Assembly (NCBI RefSeq): GCF_014844035.1 | Contig: NZ_CP062159.1 | Location: 682,001-746,000, forward strand | DNA: 64,000 nt | Origin: Flavobacterium sp. MDT1-60 | GTDB taxonomy: Bacteria > Bacteroidota > Bacteroidia > Flavobacteriales > Flavobacteriaceae | Direction: 5' to 3' | Shown: positions 48,781 through 58,501 of the stretch, one piece after another | How positions within the stretch are numbered: the first letter of the stretch is position 1 | Layout of the letters: every line of letters starts with the position of its first letter | Position numbers and translations under genes: made by a program | The notes under the pieces: generated by a model | What the model saw: the letters and a program-made list of their open reading frames with translations, nothing else | What the model was told of the DNA's origin: nothing | Database searches by the model: none

Positions 48781-49191
48781 ATGTATCCAGAAGAAATGGT
48801 AAAACCAATGCAAGCTGAATTGACTGCTGCAGGTTTTCAAGATTTACATAGTGCTGAAGCTGTAGATAATGCTATCAAAGCTGAAGGTACCACTTTAGTT
48901 GTTGTAAACTCTGTTTGTGGTTGTGCTGCAAGAAACGCACGTCCGGGAGCAAAAATGAGTTTAGAAGGCGCTAAAAAACCAGATCACTTAATTACAGTTT
49001 TTGCTGGTGTTGACAAAGAAGCTGTTGATGCTGCAAGACAACATATGTTTCCTTTTCCTCCATCATCGCCATCTATGGCTTTGTTCAAAAACGGAGAATT
49101 GGTTCACATGTTAGAGCGTCACCACATCGAAGGCCGCCCAGCTGAATTAATCGCTGAGAATTTGCAAGATGCGTTTAATGAATTCTGCTAA
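48781..49191 (+). CDS. BrxA/BrxB family bacilliredoxin
   Basis: A 136-residue cytoplasmic thiol protein of the YphP/YqiW (DUF1094) family at the usual length. It starts [10 protein letters not shown] and has the C-G-C active site (C46-G-C48) in [15 protein letters not shown], then [12 protein letters not shown] and H-H-I-E-G-R-P-A. In Firmicutes these remove bacillithiol from oxidised proteins; several Bacteroidota also make bacillithiol. It is a single-gene unit with a good terminator. Confidence 0.94.
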   Translation: MYPEEMVKPMQAELTAAGFQDLHSAEAVDNAIKAEGTTLVVVNSVCGCAARNARPGAKMSLEGAKKPDHLITVFAGVDKEAVDAARQHMFPFPPSSPSMALFKNGELVHMLERHHIEGRPAELIAENLQDAFNEFC

Positions 49192-49234
49192 TTCGCTAGG
49201 TTCAAAGAGACAAAGGTACAGAGGTACAGAGGTT

Positions 49235-49264
49235 AAAAAAGCACTATGAAAATAGTGCTTTTTT
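49235..49264 (+). terminator. Rho-independent terminator after the bacilliredoxin gene
   Basis: Perfect 13-bp stem (AAAAAAGCACTAT with ATAGTGCTTTTTT), GAAA tetraloop, then a T-run. It is nested inside a longer imperfect palindrome with GGTACAGAGG and CCTCTCTGTGCC words (49200-49320). The A-run also allows termination of the converging efflux operon. Confidence 0.88.
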
Positions 49265-49322
49265 TGTTTTTTATAATATGCTGAGAAACCTTTGAGTTTT
49301 TGCCTCTCTGTGCCTTTGAGCC

Positions 49323-50690
49323 TCATAAGCTCCATCCCCCGCCAAGTGCTTTGTATAACTCAACCATTGAACTTAATTGTCTCTCAGATAATTGTGCCAG
49401 GCTTAATTGTGCATTAAACAAATTGGTTTCTACATCTAAAACTTCCAAGTAAGAAACGTAGCCGCTGTCATATCTTTCGCGGGAAAGATTAAAGTTTATA
49501 AGAGCAGCCTGAACTTGTCTGTTTCTGGCTTTCCATTCTTCTTTATACGTTCTGATGTTTTGTATGGATTGTTCTACTTCAGACACAGCGCCAATATAGG
49601 TTTTTTGATATATAAATTTGAATTGTTCCGCTTGTTGTCTGTTGATTTCAACTCTCCTTTTGTTTTTTCCAAAGGCAAAAATTGGGCCTGCAATTCCAGC
49701 AGATGCATTTTGCGAATAAGAACTTCCCAGAAATAAATTGCTTAAATCAGCACTTGCAAATCCGGCAATTGCAGCCAGATTTAAAGACGGAAAACGCATT
49801 GCCTGAGCTACACCAATTCTTTCATTTGCTGCTTTGTATCTTAATTCTGCAGCTTTCACATCAGGTCTGTTTTCTAACAAGGCTGATGGAAGCGAAAGTG
49901 GAATTTCACTGACAATTCGCAGTTCTGTATTGCTTTTCCCTCGGGGAATTTCAGTAGGAAGCTGACCAGTAAGCAATGCAATTGTATTTTCCTGATACGT
50001 TATTTGTCTTTGAATGTTTGGAATTGCAGCTTCGGCAATTGCAACCTGCTGCTCAATTTGTACCTTATCTACTTCTGAGATATAACCATTTTTAAATCTT
50101 TGATTTATAATATCATAGTATTTCTCTCTGGTAGAAAGTGTTGACTTTGTAATTTCCAGCTGTTCATCCAGATTTCGCATTTGAAAGTAGGCGACGGCGA
50201 TATTGGTTACAATTTCAGAAAGCACCACTTTACGGGCTTCTTCAGTAGCCAGGAGTTCGTTTTGAACAGCATTGTTTTCATGACGATATTTTCCCCAAAA
50301 ATCAAGTTCCCATGACATACTTGCTCCAACATTTGAGGGTGTAAAGTTTTTCTCGTTGCTGTTTATAGTTGCTCCATATTGAAAAGTAGGGAACAAATCG
50401 GCTTTCGCATAACCTAATTCAGCACGAAGCTGATCGATTCTGGAAACTGCGATTTTTAGATCATAATTGTTTTCCAGTCCTTTTTTTATCAGGTCTTTTA
50501 AAACATCATCATTAAACAGATCAAACCATTTTAAATTGGTTACGTTCGCCAGACTGTCTAAGTTTCTTTCATTTTTATAAGAATCTGATTTTTGCTGTTC
50601 AGGTTTGCTATATTTTGGCCCCACCATACAGCCCAAAGGGAATAGGATGAGAATAAATATAACAAAGATTATTTTATGTCTCTTAATCAT
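49323..50690 (-). CDS. RND efflux outer membrane lipoprotein (NodT/OprM family)
   Basis: A 455-residue TolC-like protein from ATG 50690 (MIKRHKIIFV), which gives a lipobox F-P-L-G-C (C21); an ATG 24 bases upstream is less suitable. It has M-V-G-P-K-Y-S-K-P near the mature start, two outer membrane efflux repeats with W-E-L-D-F-W-G-K-Y and R-P-D-V-K-A-A-E, and ends S-M-V-E-L-Y-K-A-L-G-G-G-W. It forms the outer membrane channel of the pump. The start overlaps the stop of the inner-membrane pump gene by 8 bases, so translation is coupled. Confidence 0.92.
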   Translation of the reverse strand: MIKRHKIIFVIFILILFPLGCMVGPKYSKPEQQKSDSYKNERNLDSLANVTNLKWFDLFNDDVLKDLIKKGLENNYDLKIAVSRIDQLRAELGYAKADLFPTFQYGATINSNEKNFTPSNVGASMSWELDFWGKYRHENNAVQNELLATEEARKVVLSEIVTNIAVAYFQMRNLDEQLEITKSTLSTREKYYDIINQRFKNGYISEVDKVQIEQQVAIAEAAIPNIQRQITYQENTIALLTGQLPTEIPRGKSNTELRIVSEIPLSLPSALLENRPDVKAAELRYKAANERIGVAQAMRFPSLNLAAIAGFASADLSNLFLGSSYSQNASAGIAGPIFAFGKNKRRVEINRQQAEQFKFIYQKTYIGAVSEVEQSIQNIRTYKEEWKARNRQVQAALINFNLSRERYDSGYVSYLEVLDVETNLFNAQLSLAQLSERQLSSMVELYKALGGGWSL

Positions 50691-53600
50691 GGTCAGAAGT
50701 ATTTGATTCCACATTATGTCCTTCAGTCAGAGTTGTATCATCTTTCTTTTTTCCGATGTTTTCAATCATTACAAATAGACCTGGTACAATTAATACACCT
50801 AATACTGTGGCGATTAACATACCGCTGAATACCGCCATTCCCATTACGATACGTGCCTGAGAACCGGCACCTGTTGCGGTAAGTAATGGTACAACTCCAA
50901 GAATAAAAGCAAAAGCAGTCATCAAAATTGGTCGAAAACGAAGCTTAGCTGCAGTCATAGCTGATTCGTAAAGCGGTTTTCCTTTTTCATATTCTTCTTT
51001 GGCGAACTCCACAATAAGAATGGCGTTTTTGGCTACTAATCCAATTAAGAGAACCAAACCAATTTGCGCAAATACATTGTTTACGTAAGCGTCACTTCCA
51101 ATTCTTGCGAGGAATAATCCTAAGAAGGCTCCAAAAACCGCAAAAGGTGCTCCGAGTAATACGCTAAAAGGTAGTTTCCAGCTTTCGTATTGTGCAGCAA
51201 GAATTAAAAACACAAATACCAACGCCATCAAAAATACAGTTCCTCCACCGGGAGAATGTTTCTCCTGATACGAAAGGTTGATGTAATCGTAGCTCATATC
51301 GGCGGGTAAAGTTTCCTTGGCTACTTCTTCCAAAGCATCCAGAGCTTGTGCGCTACTGAAGCCGTCATTAGGGCTTCCTCCAATTTCTGCTGATCGGAAT
51401 AAATTAAGACGATTGGTAAAATCAGGACCTGCGACTTTGGTAGCGGTTACCAGAGTTGATATCGGCAACATGTCTCCATTATCATTTCTGACATAAATCT
51501 TATTTAAATTTTCAGGTTTTAATCGGTCAACGGCTTCACCTTGGAGATATACTTTGTACTGACGACCAAAACGGTTGAAATCATTCACATAAGTTCCTCC
51601 TAAAAAGGCACCTAATACTTCGGTAACCCTAGAAACCGGAACGCCAAGTTTCATAGCTTTTTCATTGTCAATGTCCAGCTTTATCTGAGGTGTTCCTGCA
51701 TTAAATGTGGTATAAATCCTTTTTATTTCCGGGCGTTTTTGAGCTGCGGCAATAAAGGCTTGAGTTTGTTGCGCAAGATACTGTGGTGTATTCCCGCCCC
51801 TGTCCTGTAACATCAAACTAAAACCTGCAGATGCTCCTAAACCTTGAATGGCTGGTGGACCAAAAGCAAAAGCAGTTGCCGTGGTAATTTGTGTGGATAG
51901 TTTTTTATTTAATCGATCAACCAGTTGTTTTGCCGTTTCAGCTCTTTCTTCCCAAGGTTTTAGCGAGATAAAAACAAACGCATTATTAGGTTGGTAAGAA
52001 TTGGTAAGCATACTAAATCCATTAATCGTAGTATAAGAAAGTATTGATTCTTCTTCTTTTAAAAACCCATCTACTTTTCTTGAAATTTCATCGGTACGCT
52101 GAAGTGATGAAGCAGGAGGCAAGGCAATGTTGACCAACGCATAACCCTGATCTTCTTCAGGAATAAATCCTAGTGGGATTTTTTTGCCCAATAATACAAC
52201 AGCAAGTAAAATTATAACCAATAAGGAGACAATGCGCAATGATTTTTTGGCAAAAAAAGTAGCTCCCTTTATATATCCGCCAGTAACTTTTTCGAAAATT
52301 CTGTTGAATCCAGTAAAAAATTTAGCTAGCCAGCCTGTTTGCTGATCCACTGGTTTTGTGGGTTTTAATAACATGGCACAGAGTGCGGGACTTAAGGACA
52401 ACGCACTAAAAGCCGAGAAGGCGACCGAGACTGCGATCGTTATGGCAAATTGTTGGTAAAAACGACCTGTAATTCCTGGCGTCATCGCAACCGGTACAAA
52501 TACCGCAATCAAAATCAGTGCAATTGCAATTACAGGTCCTGAAACTTCCCGCATCGCTTGTATGGTTGCGTCTTTTGGAGATTTACCATGTTCGATATGA
52601 TGCATTACGGCTTCAACAACAACGATGGCATCATCAACCACAATTCCAATTGCAAGTACTAATCCTAATAATGATAAAGTGTTTATTGAAAAACCTAACA
52701 ATGGGAAAACAGCTATTGTACCAATTAAAGATACCGGAACTGTGATTAATGGAATCAAGGTTGCACGCCAGTTTTGTAGAAATATAAACACCACCAGAAT
52801 AACCAGAATAACGGCCTCAAAGAGTGTGTGAACAATATCTTCAACACCAGCAGTAATCGCAAGTGTTGTATCTAGTGATTCCTGATAAACTACGTCTTTC
52901 GGAAACTTTTCAGACATTTTTTTCATCGCCTCTTTGGCAAGAGTTGCTACTTCTAAAGCATTACTTCCCGGCATTTGGAATACGGTAATTGCTGCTGTTG
53001 CATTTCCGTTTCTTCGGGCGCTTGAACTATAGTTTTCTGTTCCTAATTCAATTCTGGAAATGTCGCTTAGTAATACCTGTGCACCATCTGATTTACTTTT
53101 GACTACAATTTGACCAAACTGTTTTTCAGTAACCAAACGATCCTGTAGTGTAACTCCATAGGTAAAATCTGTTCCTGGCGGCGTTGGTTCTGCGCCAAAT
53201 TTTCCACCGGGACTAATCATGTTTTGTGCATTCAGGGCATTTTTTACATCATCGACGGTTACGCCAAGTTTGCTCATAACATCGGCCTTGAGCCAAACTC
53301 TCATCGAATAATCACTTCCTCCAAAAAGTGAAACTTCACCAACACCTTTGATACGTGCCAATTGATCTACTATGTTGATATTCGCATAGTTATTCAGAAA
53401 TTTTGAATCGTATTTTGGATTTGTTGAGGTAAGTGTAAACAACATCATTGGGAATGAGAGTGATTTTTTTACCACGACTCCCTGTTGTTTTACACTTGGC
53501 GGCATAAATGGAGCCGATTGTGCCTGACGGTTTTGAGTCAGCATATTGGCATTATCCAAATTGGTTCCTACATCAAAAGTTACTTCAATGGTACAAGCTC

Positions 53601-53856
53601 CGTCAGATGTGTTGGTTGATTTTATATAAAGCATTTGCTCAACTCCATTTACCTTTTGCTCAATTGGTGTTGCAACAGCCTGCTCAACATTTAAGGCATT
53701 TGCCCCTGTAAAAGAAGTTGTGATTTTCACTACAGGCGGATTGATATCTGGATATTGTGATATTGGCGTTTTTTGTAATGCAAGTAATCCTAGTATCACA
53801 ATAATGATACTGATTACCATGGCTACGATTGGTCTTCTAACAAAAAATTCTCCCAT
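50683..53856 (-). CDS. RND efflux pump, HAE1 family inner-membrane transporter (AcrB/MexB-like)
   Basis: A 1057-residue transporter of normal length with twelve transmembrane helices and two large periplasmic loops. It begins M-G-E-F-F-V-R-R-P-I-V-A-M-V-I-S; TM4 has the proton-relay aspartates in G-I-V-V-D-D-A-I-V-V-V-E; G-F-I-P-E-E-D-Q-G-Y and G-L-V-A-K-N-A-I-L-I-V-E-F are the other family marks. The drug-type relay, not the heavy-metal one, indicates multidrug or small-molecule efflux driven by the proton gradient. It is the middle gene of the tripartite operon. Confidence 0.96.
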   Translation of the reverse strand: MGEFFVRRPIVAMVISIIIVILGLLALQKTPISQYPDINPPVVKITTSFTGANALNVEQAVATPIEQKVNGVEQMLYIKSTNTSDGACTIEVTFDVGTNLDNANMLTQNRQAQSAPFMPPSVKQQGVVVKKSLSFPMMLFTLTSTNPKYDSKFLNNYANINIVDQLARIKGVGEVSLFGGSDYSMRVWLKADVMSKLGVTVDDVKNALNAQNMISPGGKFGAEPTPPGTDFTYGVTLQDRLVTEKQFGQIVVKSKSDGAQVLLSDISRIELGTENYSSSARRNGNATAAITVFQMPGSNALEVATLAKEAMKKMSEKFPKDVVYQESLDTTLAITAGVEDIVHTLFEAVILVILVVFIFLQNWRATLIPLITVPVSLIGTIAVFPLLGFSINTLSLLGLVLAIGIVVDDAIVVVEAVMHHIEHGKSPKDATIQAMREVSGPVIAIALILIAVFVPVAMTPGITGRFYQQFAITIAVSVAFSAFSALSLSPALCAMLLKPTKPVDQQTGWLAKFFTGFNRIFEKVTGGYIKGATFFAKKSLRIVSLLVIILLAVVLLGKKIPLGFIPEEDQGYALVNIALPPASSLQRTDEISRKVDGFLKEEESILSYTTINGFSMLTNSYQPNNAFVFISLKPWEERAETAKQLVDRLNKKLSTQITTATAFAFGPPAIQGLGASAGFSLMLQDRGGNTPQYLAQQTQAFIAAAQKRPEIKRIYTTFNAGTPQIKLDIDNEKAMKLGVPVSRVTEVLGAFLGGTYVNDFNRFGRQYKVYLQGEAVDRLKPENLNKIYVRNDNGDMLPISTLVTATKVAGPDFTNRLNLFRSAEIGGSPNDGFSSAQALDALEEVAKETLPADMSYDYINLSYQEKHSPGGGTVFLMALVFVFLILAAQYESWKLPFSVLLGAPFAVFGAFLGLFLARIGSDAYVNNVFAQIGLVLLIGLVAKNAILIVEFAKEEYEKGKPLYESAMTAAKLRFRPILMTAFAFILGVVPLLTATGAGSQARIVMGMAVFSGMLIATVLGVLIVPGLFVMIENIGKKKDDTTLTEGHNVESNTSDHD

Positions 53857-53890
53857 AATGATGTTTGTAAATTATTAAGTTAGCACAGAA

Positions 53891-55045
53891 TTATTTAACT
53901 ACTTGTGATTGTCCCGGAGTCCATTCTTTAATTTGAGGAGTGATAACACTACCGCTTTTTAGTAATGAGGTTCCTCCAAGAGCAATTTTGTCATTAGCAG
54001 TTAATCCATCAGTAACAATGTAGGAGTCTTTGAATGCCGGACCAATTTGCACCGCTTTCATTTCGACTTTATTGTCATTGCCCAATACATACACTTGAGA
54101 AATTCCCTGCATTTCAATTACAGAACGTTGTGGTATAATCAAGGCATCTTTGCGGACATCAGTAGTGACAAGGATTTTTACATATTGACCAGGGCGAATC
54201 AATCTATCTGGATTCGAGAATCCTGCCTCAAAAGTTACAGCACCGGTTGTTGGATCAATTTGTCTGTCGGCAAAACTGATTTTTCCTTTTTGTGGATAAA
54301 GAGAGCCATCTGATAATAGAATAGTAATGGATTGACCCGCTCCTTTTAAGTTAGAATTTTTCTTAGCTAATTCTCTGAAAATTCGAAGATATTCCTGCTC
54401 GCTCATAGTAAAACGAACTCTGACATCACCTAAATCAGAAACTGTATTTAGTACTGATGCTGCGCCGGGACGAACATAATCGCCAACTCTTACTTTTGAT
54501 ATTCCTATCAATCCGGATATAGGCGCAACAATATTGCAATAACTTAACTCTATTCTTGAATTCTTTACATTGGCCGATGCTGCTTTAATAGAAGCCTGAG
54601 AAGCATTATAAGAAGATCTTGCCGCTATCAATTCTCTTTGACTGACGGCGTTCATCTTAGCTAATGGTTCCATCATTTCGTAATCTGATTTGGTTTTAGC
54701 TAATCTTGCCTGCATTTCGGCTAACTTTCCTTCTGCCTCGCTTACTTTATTTTGAAATGGTAAGGGATCAATAGTGTATAATAATTGTCCTTTGGTTACC
54801 AAACTACCTTCTTTGAAGTTAAGGCTTTCAATAACACCATCAACTCTCGGATTAATCTGAATATCGGATTGTCCAAAGGTTTCGCCTGTAAATTCTGATT
54901 CAAGATTTACATCTTGCTGTAGCACTTTTACAATTTGAATTTCGAGTGCTTTTGGTTGAGGTGGTGCTTCTTTTTTACAGGAAATATAACACGAAGACAG
55001 AACTATAACAAAAAATAATATTTTAACCTTTTTTAACGTAGTCAT
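53891..55045 (-). CDS. RND efflux periplasmic adaptor lipoprotein (AcrA/MexA-like)
   Basis: A 384-residue adaptor protein. The lipoprotein signal ends at S-S-C (C19) or I-S-C (C23). The barrel-sandwich hybrid begins Q-I-N-P-R-V-D-G-V-I-E near 67, the coiled-coil hairpin is at about 100-165, and the lipoyl half-motif is V-A-P-I-S-G-L-I-G near 172. The family beta-barrel mark G-Q-Y-V-K-I is near 285. It links the pump and the outer membrane channel. It is the first gene of the operon, 34 bases before the pump gene, with a minus-strand TAAATTTG (55078-55071) as a likely -7 box. No regulator gene is adjacent. Confidence 0.94.
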   Translation of the reverse strand: MTTLKKVKILFFVIVLSSCYISCKKEAPPQPKALEIQIVKVLQQDVNLESEFTGETFGQSDIQINPRVDGVIESLNFKEGSLVTKGQLLYTIDPLPFQNKVSEAEGKLAEMQARLAKTKSDYEMMEPLAKMNAVSQRELIAARSSYNASQASIKAASANVKNSRIELSYCNIVAPISGLIGISKVRVGDYVRPGAASVLNTVSDLGDVRVRFTMSEQEYLRIFRELAKKNSNLKGAGQSITILLSDGSLYPQKGKISFADRQIDPTTGAVTFEAGFSNPDRLIRPGQYVKILVTTDVRKDALIIPQRSVIEMQGISQVYVLGNDNKVEMKAVQIGPAFKDSYIVTDGLTANDKIALGGTSLLKSGSVITPQIKEWTPGQSQVVK

Positions 55046-55394
55046 ACAATTATTATTAAAGTTAGTCTCACAAATTTAATAAATTAAATTATTCATTAAC
55101 AGTTAATTATGAAAAACAAGTGCGGATTTTATAAAAATATTTGAGAAATATTTCAGTATATTAACGCGAGAGAGTATTTTTTGCAACATGCTGTTTGTTA
55201 GTTACTTATCTTTTTGCTTAATTTTAAGGTTTTTCCCGTTTTCGTTATTAAAAGGTTATCTTGTTAAAAGACAATAAAATCCTAATATTTCTTAATTTAC
55301 CTTTTAAAAATCGCAAAAGTTCCTTAGTTTTGCGCCCGAATTCATTAACTATGAATTCATAAATATTTATTCTCAACTTAAATTAGTTTATAGC
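55046..55394. other. Divergent 349-base regulatory gap between efflux operon and trhO
   Basis: No gene is seen. The gap is extremely AT-rich. It holds a minus-strand TAAATTTG (55078-55071) for the efflux operon and a plus-strand TAGTTTTG (55325-55332) for trhO, both fitting TAnnTTTG. Most other gaps here contain palindromes, but this one does not; its length suggests regulator binding sites that I cannot identify. Confidence 0.5.
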
Positions 55395-56753
55395 ATGCAA
55401 CTGTACAACACTTTAAGCGCAGAAGAAAGAGCCATCATGATCGATGATGCAGGTAAACAACGTCTTACGTTGTCTTTCTATGCGTACGCCAAAATTCAAG
55501 ATCCCAAAAAATTTCGCGATGATTTATTTTTAGCCTGGAATAAGCTCGATGCTTTAGGCCGAATTTATGTTGCTACCGAAGGAATAAATGCTCAAATGAG
55601 TATTCCGGAAGAAAATTTGGAGGCTTTTAGAGCAACCCTTGAAGTTTATGATTTCATGAAAGGCATACGATTGAACGAAGCTGTAGAACATGATGACCAT
55701 TCCTTTTTAAAATTGACCATTAAAGTTCGTGATAAGATCGTTGCTGACGGTTTGAATGACGATACTTTTGATGTAACCAATATAGGTGTTCACCTGAAAG
55801 CCAAAGAATTCAATGAAATACTTGACGATCCAAACACAATTGTAGTCGATTTCAGAAATCACTACGAAAGTGAAGTGGGGCATTTCAAAGGGGCCATTAC
55901 TCCGGATGTTGAAACGTTTAGGGAGAGTTTACCAATAATCAACGAACAGCTTCAAAATCACAAGGAAGACAAAAAACTGGTAATGTATTGCACTGGTGGG
56001 ATTCGTTGTGAAAAAGCAAGTGCTTATTTTAAACATCAGGGTTTTAAAAATGTTTATCAATTAGAAGGCGGAATCATTAATTACGCCAAACAAATTGAAG
56101 CTGAAGGTTTAGAAAGTAAATTCATTGGTAAAAACTTTGTATTCGATAATCGTCTGGGTGAAAGAATTACAGATGATATTATTTCGCAATGTCATCAATG
56201 TGGAAAACCTTGTGATAATCACACCAATTGCGAAAATGACGGATGCCATTTGTTGTTTATTCAATGTGATGAATGTAAAGCCGCAATGGAAAACTGCTGT
56301 TCTACAGAATGTCTTGAAATTATCCACATGCCTTTGGTAGATCAGGTTCGTTTGAGAACAGGAAAACAAGTTGGTAATAAAGTTTTTAGAAAAGGAAAAT
56401 CAGACAGTTTAAAATTCAAACATTCTGGAGAGTTAACTGATACTGCTTTGGCTGCGGCCGACAAACCAGCAGATATTCGTCAAAAAATAAAAGTTAAAAA
56501 AATACTACTTGGAAAAGCTGAACATTATTATGTAAAAGCACAAGTTGGACTTTTTACTATAGAAAACCACGAACTAAATAGTGGCGATAAAATCTTAATT
56601 TCCGGACCCACTACTGGTCATCAGGAATTAATTTTAGATAAAATGATTGTTAACGAGGTACAGGCATCAACAGCAACAATTGGGGATAAAGTTACTTTTG
56701 AAGTACCTTTTAGAATTAGATTATCAGATAAAATTTATAAGATTTTAGAATAA
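55395..56753 (+). CDS. trhO: tRNA uridine(34) hydroxylase TrhO with an extra TrhP-like C-terminal domain
   Basis: A 452-residue protein. The N-terminal ferredoxin-like part (Y-V-A-T-E-G-I-N-A-Q near 58-67) and rhodanese domain (about 130-235, active C199 in Y-C-T-G-G-I-R-C-E-K-A) are those of TrhO (YceA), which uses O2 to form 5-hydroxyuridine at tRNA position 34. A cysteine-rich zinc-like region follows (C266 to C306, ten cysteines). Residues about 367-452 are additional to E. coli TrhO and match the C-terminus of the next gene product closely: H-Y-Y-V-K-A-Q-V-G-L-F, G-D-K-I-L-I-S-G-P-T-T-G and P-F-R-I-R-L-S-D-K-I-Y-K-I. trhP follows after 108 bases. Confidence 0.93.
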   Translation: MQLYNTLSAEERAIMIDDAGKQRLTLSFYAYAKIQDPKKFRDDLFLAWNKLDALGRIYVATEGINAQMSIPEENLEAFRATLEVYDFMKGIRLNEAVEHDDHSFLKLTIKVRDKIVADGLNDDTFDVTNIGVHLKAKEFNEILDDPNTIVVDFRNHYESEVGHFKGAITPDVETFRESLPIINEQLQNHKEDKKLVMYCTGGIRCEKASAYFKHQGFKNVYQLEGGIINYAKQIEAEGLESKFIGKNFVFDNRLGERITDDIISQCHQCGKPCDNHTNCENDGCHLLFIQCDECKAAMENCCSTECLEIIHMPLVDQVRLRTGKQVGNKVFRKGKSDSLKFKHSGELTDTALAAADKPADIRQKIKVKKILLGKAEHYYVKAQVGLFTIENHELNSGDKILISGPTTGHQELILDKMIVNEVQASTATIGDKVTFEVPFRIRLSDKIYKILE

Positions 56754-56861
56754 TTATAAAAATCAAGTGTTTTTTAAACATATTTAGTGCGAAACTTTAG
56801 CACGTTCAAATACCACATAAAGTTAATTTTTAGAGAAAACAATAGGCTTTAAAATTAATTT

Positions 56862-58106
56862 ATGATGACAATAAATAACAAAATTGAACTCATGGCTCCC
56901 GCAGGGAGCTTTGAGTCACTTCAGGCTGCAATCGATAATGGCGCAGATTCTATCTATTTTGGAGTAGAACAACTTAATATGCGTGCGCGTTCAACGGTTA
57001 ATTTTACCATTGATGATTTAAAAGAAATTACAAATCGCTGTGAAGCTAAGAATGTTAGAAGTTATTTAACACTGAACACGATAATTTACGATCATGATTT
57101 ATCTGTCGTTAAAACACTTTTGAACAAAGCCAAAGAAGCTGGTATCACTGCTGTAATTGCTTCTGATCAGGCCGTTATTGCCATGGCTAGAAATATCTCG
57201 ATGGAAGTTCATATTTCGACGCAGTTGAATGTAACAAATATCGAAACCATTAAATTCTATAGCTTATTTGCTGATACTATGGTTTTAAGTCGGGAATTAA
57301 GCTTGCGCCAGGTAAAGAAAATCACAGGTCAAATTGAAAAAGAACAAATTAAAGGACCAAACGGAAATTTAGTTGAAATCGAAATTTTTGGTCACGGAGC
57401 TTTGTGTATGGCCGTTTCCGGAAAATGTTATTTGAGTCTGCATTCGCATAATTCATCTGCGAATCGTGGTGCGTGCAAACAAAATTGCCGAAAAAAATAT
57501 ACCGTTATCGATCAGGAAACGGGTTTTGAAATCGAATTAGATAACGAATACATGATGTCGCCAAAAGATTTATGTACACTGGATTTCTTAGATCAGGTTA
57601 TAGATTCCGGAATTCAGGTGCTAAAAGTTGAAGGTAGAGGTCGTGCACCGGAATATGTAGCAACAGTAACCAAAACATATCGTGAGGCAATTGATGCTTA
57701 TTACGATCAAACTTTCTCTAAAGAAAAAGTCAAAGTCTGGATGGAGGCCTTGAGTACTGTTTACAACCGTGGTTTTTGGTCAGGCTATTATCTGGGTCAG
57801 GAATTAGGTGAATGGAGTGCTATTCCGGGATCTGCTGCAACTCAAAAGAAAGTTTATGTTGGAAAAGGGACACATTATTTTCCAAAAGCGAAAGTGGGGC
57901 AATTCAAAATTGAAGCTTACGACATTAAAATAGGAGATAAAATTTTGGTAACTGGCCCAAGTACAGGCGCTCAGGAAATGATTATTGATGAAATGTTTGT
58001 GGATGATATTGCTGTTGAAAAAGCGACAAAAGGTGACGATTGTACTTTTAAATTGCCTTTCAGAATCAGGATGTCTGATAAATTATATAAAATTGTAGAG
58101 GCGTAA
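56862..58106 (+). CDS. trhP: Prephenate-dependent tRNA uridine(34) hydroxylase TrhP (U32 peptidase family)
   Basis: A 414-residue protein of the U32/YegQ family, which makes the same tRNA 5-hydroxyuridine without O2, using prephenate. It begins E-L-M-A-P-A-G-S-F-E-S-L-Q-A-A-I and has the U32 signature E-I-F-G-H-G-A-L-C-M-A-V-S-G-K-C. Cluster-binding cysteines are C182, C189, C205 and C209. The C-terminal domain at 329-414 (P-K-A-K-V-G-Q-F, G-D-K-I-L-V-T-G-P-S-T-G, P-F-R-I-R-M-S-D-K-L-Y-K-I) is homologous to that of TrhO upstream. The stop overlaps the ferredoxin start in TAATG. Confidence 0.92.
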   Translation: MMTINNKIELMAPAGSFESLQAAIDNGADSIYFGVEQLNMRARSTVNFTIDDLKEITNRCEAKNVRSYLTLNTIIYDHDLSVVKTLLNKAKEAGITAVIASDQAVIAMARNISMEVHISTQLNVTNIETIKFYSLFADTMVLSRELSLRQVKKITGQIEKEQIKGPNGNLVEIEIFGHGALCMAVSGKCYLSLHSHNSSANRGACKQNCRKKYTVIDQETGFEIELDNEYMMSPKDLCTLDFLDQVIDSGIQVLKVEGRGRAPEYVATVTKTYREAIDAYYDQTFSKEKVKVWMEALSTVYNRGFWSGYYLGQELGEWSAIPGSAATQKKVYVGKGTHYFPKAKVGQFKIEAYDIKIGDKILVTGPSTGAQEMIIDEMFVDDIAVEKATKGDDCTFKLPFRIRMSDKLYKIVEA

Positions 58107-58336
58107 TGGTGATTATAACATTACAAAGAGACAAATGCATCGGCTGTAATTATTGCGTTGAAATGGATCCGATACATTTTCAAATGTCAAAAAAAGATGG
58201 GAAATCGGTTTTGCTTCATTCGCAGAATGCAAAAGGTTTTTTTACTTTAAAATCTCCAAATCATACGATTGTCGAAAGTTGTGAATTGGCGGCAAAGGCA
58301 TGTCCGGTTAAGATTATTACGGTTAAGGAAACGTAG
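58106..58336 (+). CDS. Small [4Fe-4S] ferredoxin in the trhO-trhP operon
   Basis: A 76-residue cytoplasmic ferredoxin with C11-x2-C14-x2-C17 and the distal C66-P motif for one [4Fe-4S] cluster; C59 is an additional cysteine that may pair with another residue. Its ATG overlaps the trhP stop, so translation is coupled. TrhP depends on an iron-sulfur cluster, so this ferredoxin may supply electrons to it or help in cluster upkeep; that is inference from gene order. A gap of 165 bases without clear features follows. Confidence 0.9.
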   Translation: MVIITLQRDKCIGCNYCVEMDPIHFQMSKKDGKSVLLHSQNAKGFFTLKSPNHTIVESCELAAKACPVKIITVKET

Positions 58337-58501
58337 TTATTTGTTCTAATAATTCAGTATCTAAAACGTCTCAAAAACAGTTCAGGAAAAGAAGCTTTTT
58401 AATACACAATAGTTATATTTGTTTAAATACTTTCATCATGAGATTTCATACTTTGGTGATTACTTATTGAAGAGGGCAGATAAAATAGAAATAGAGTATT
58501 T

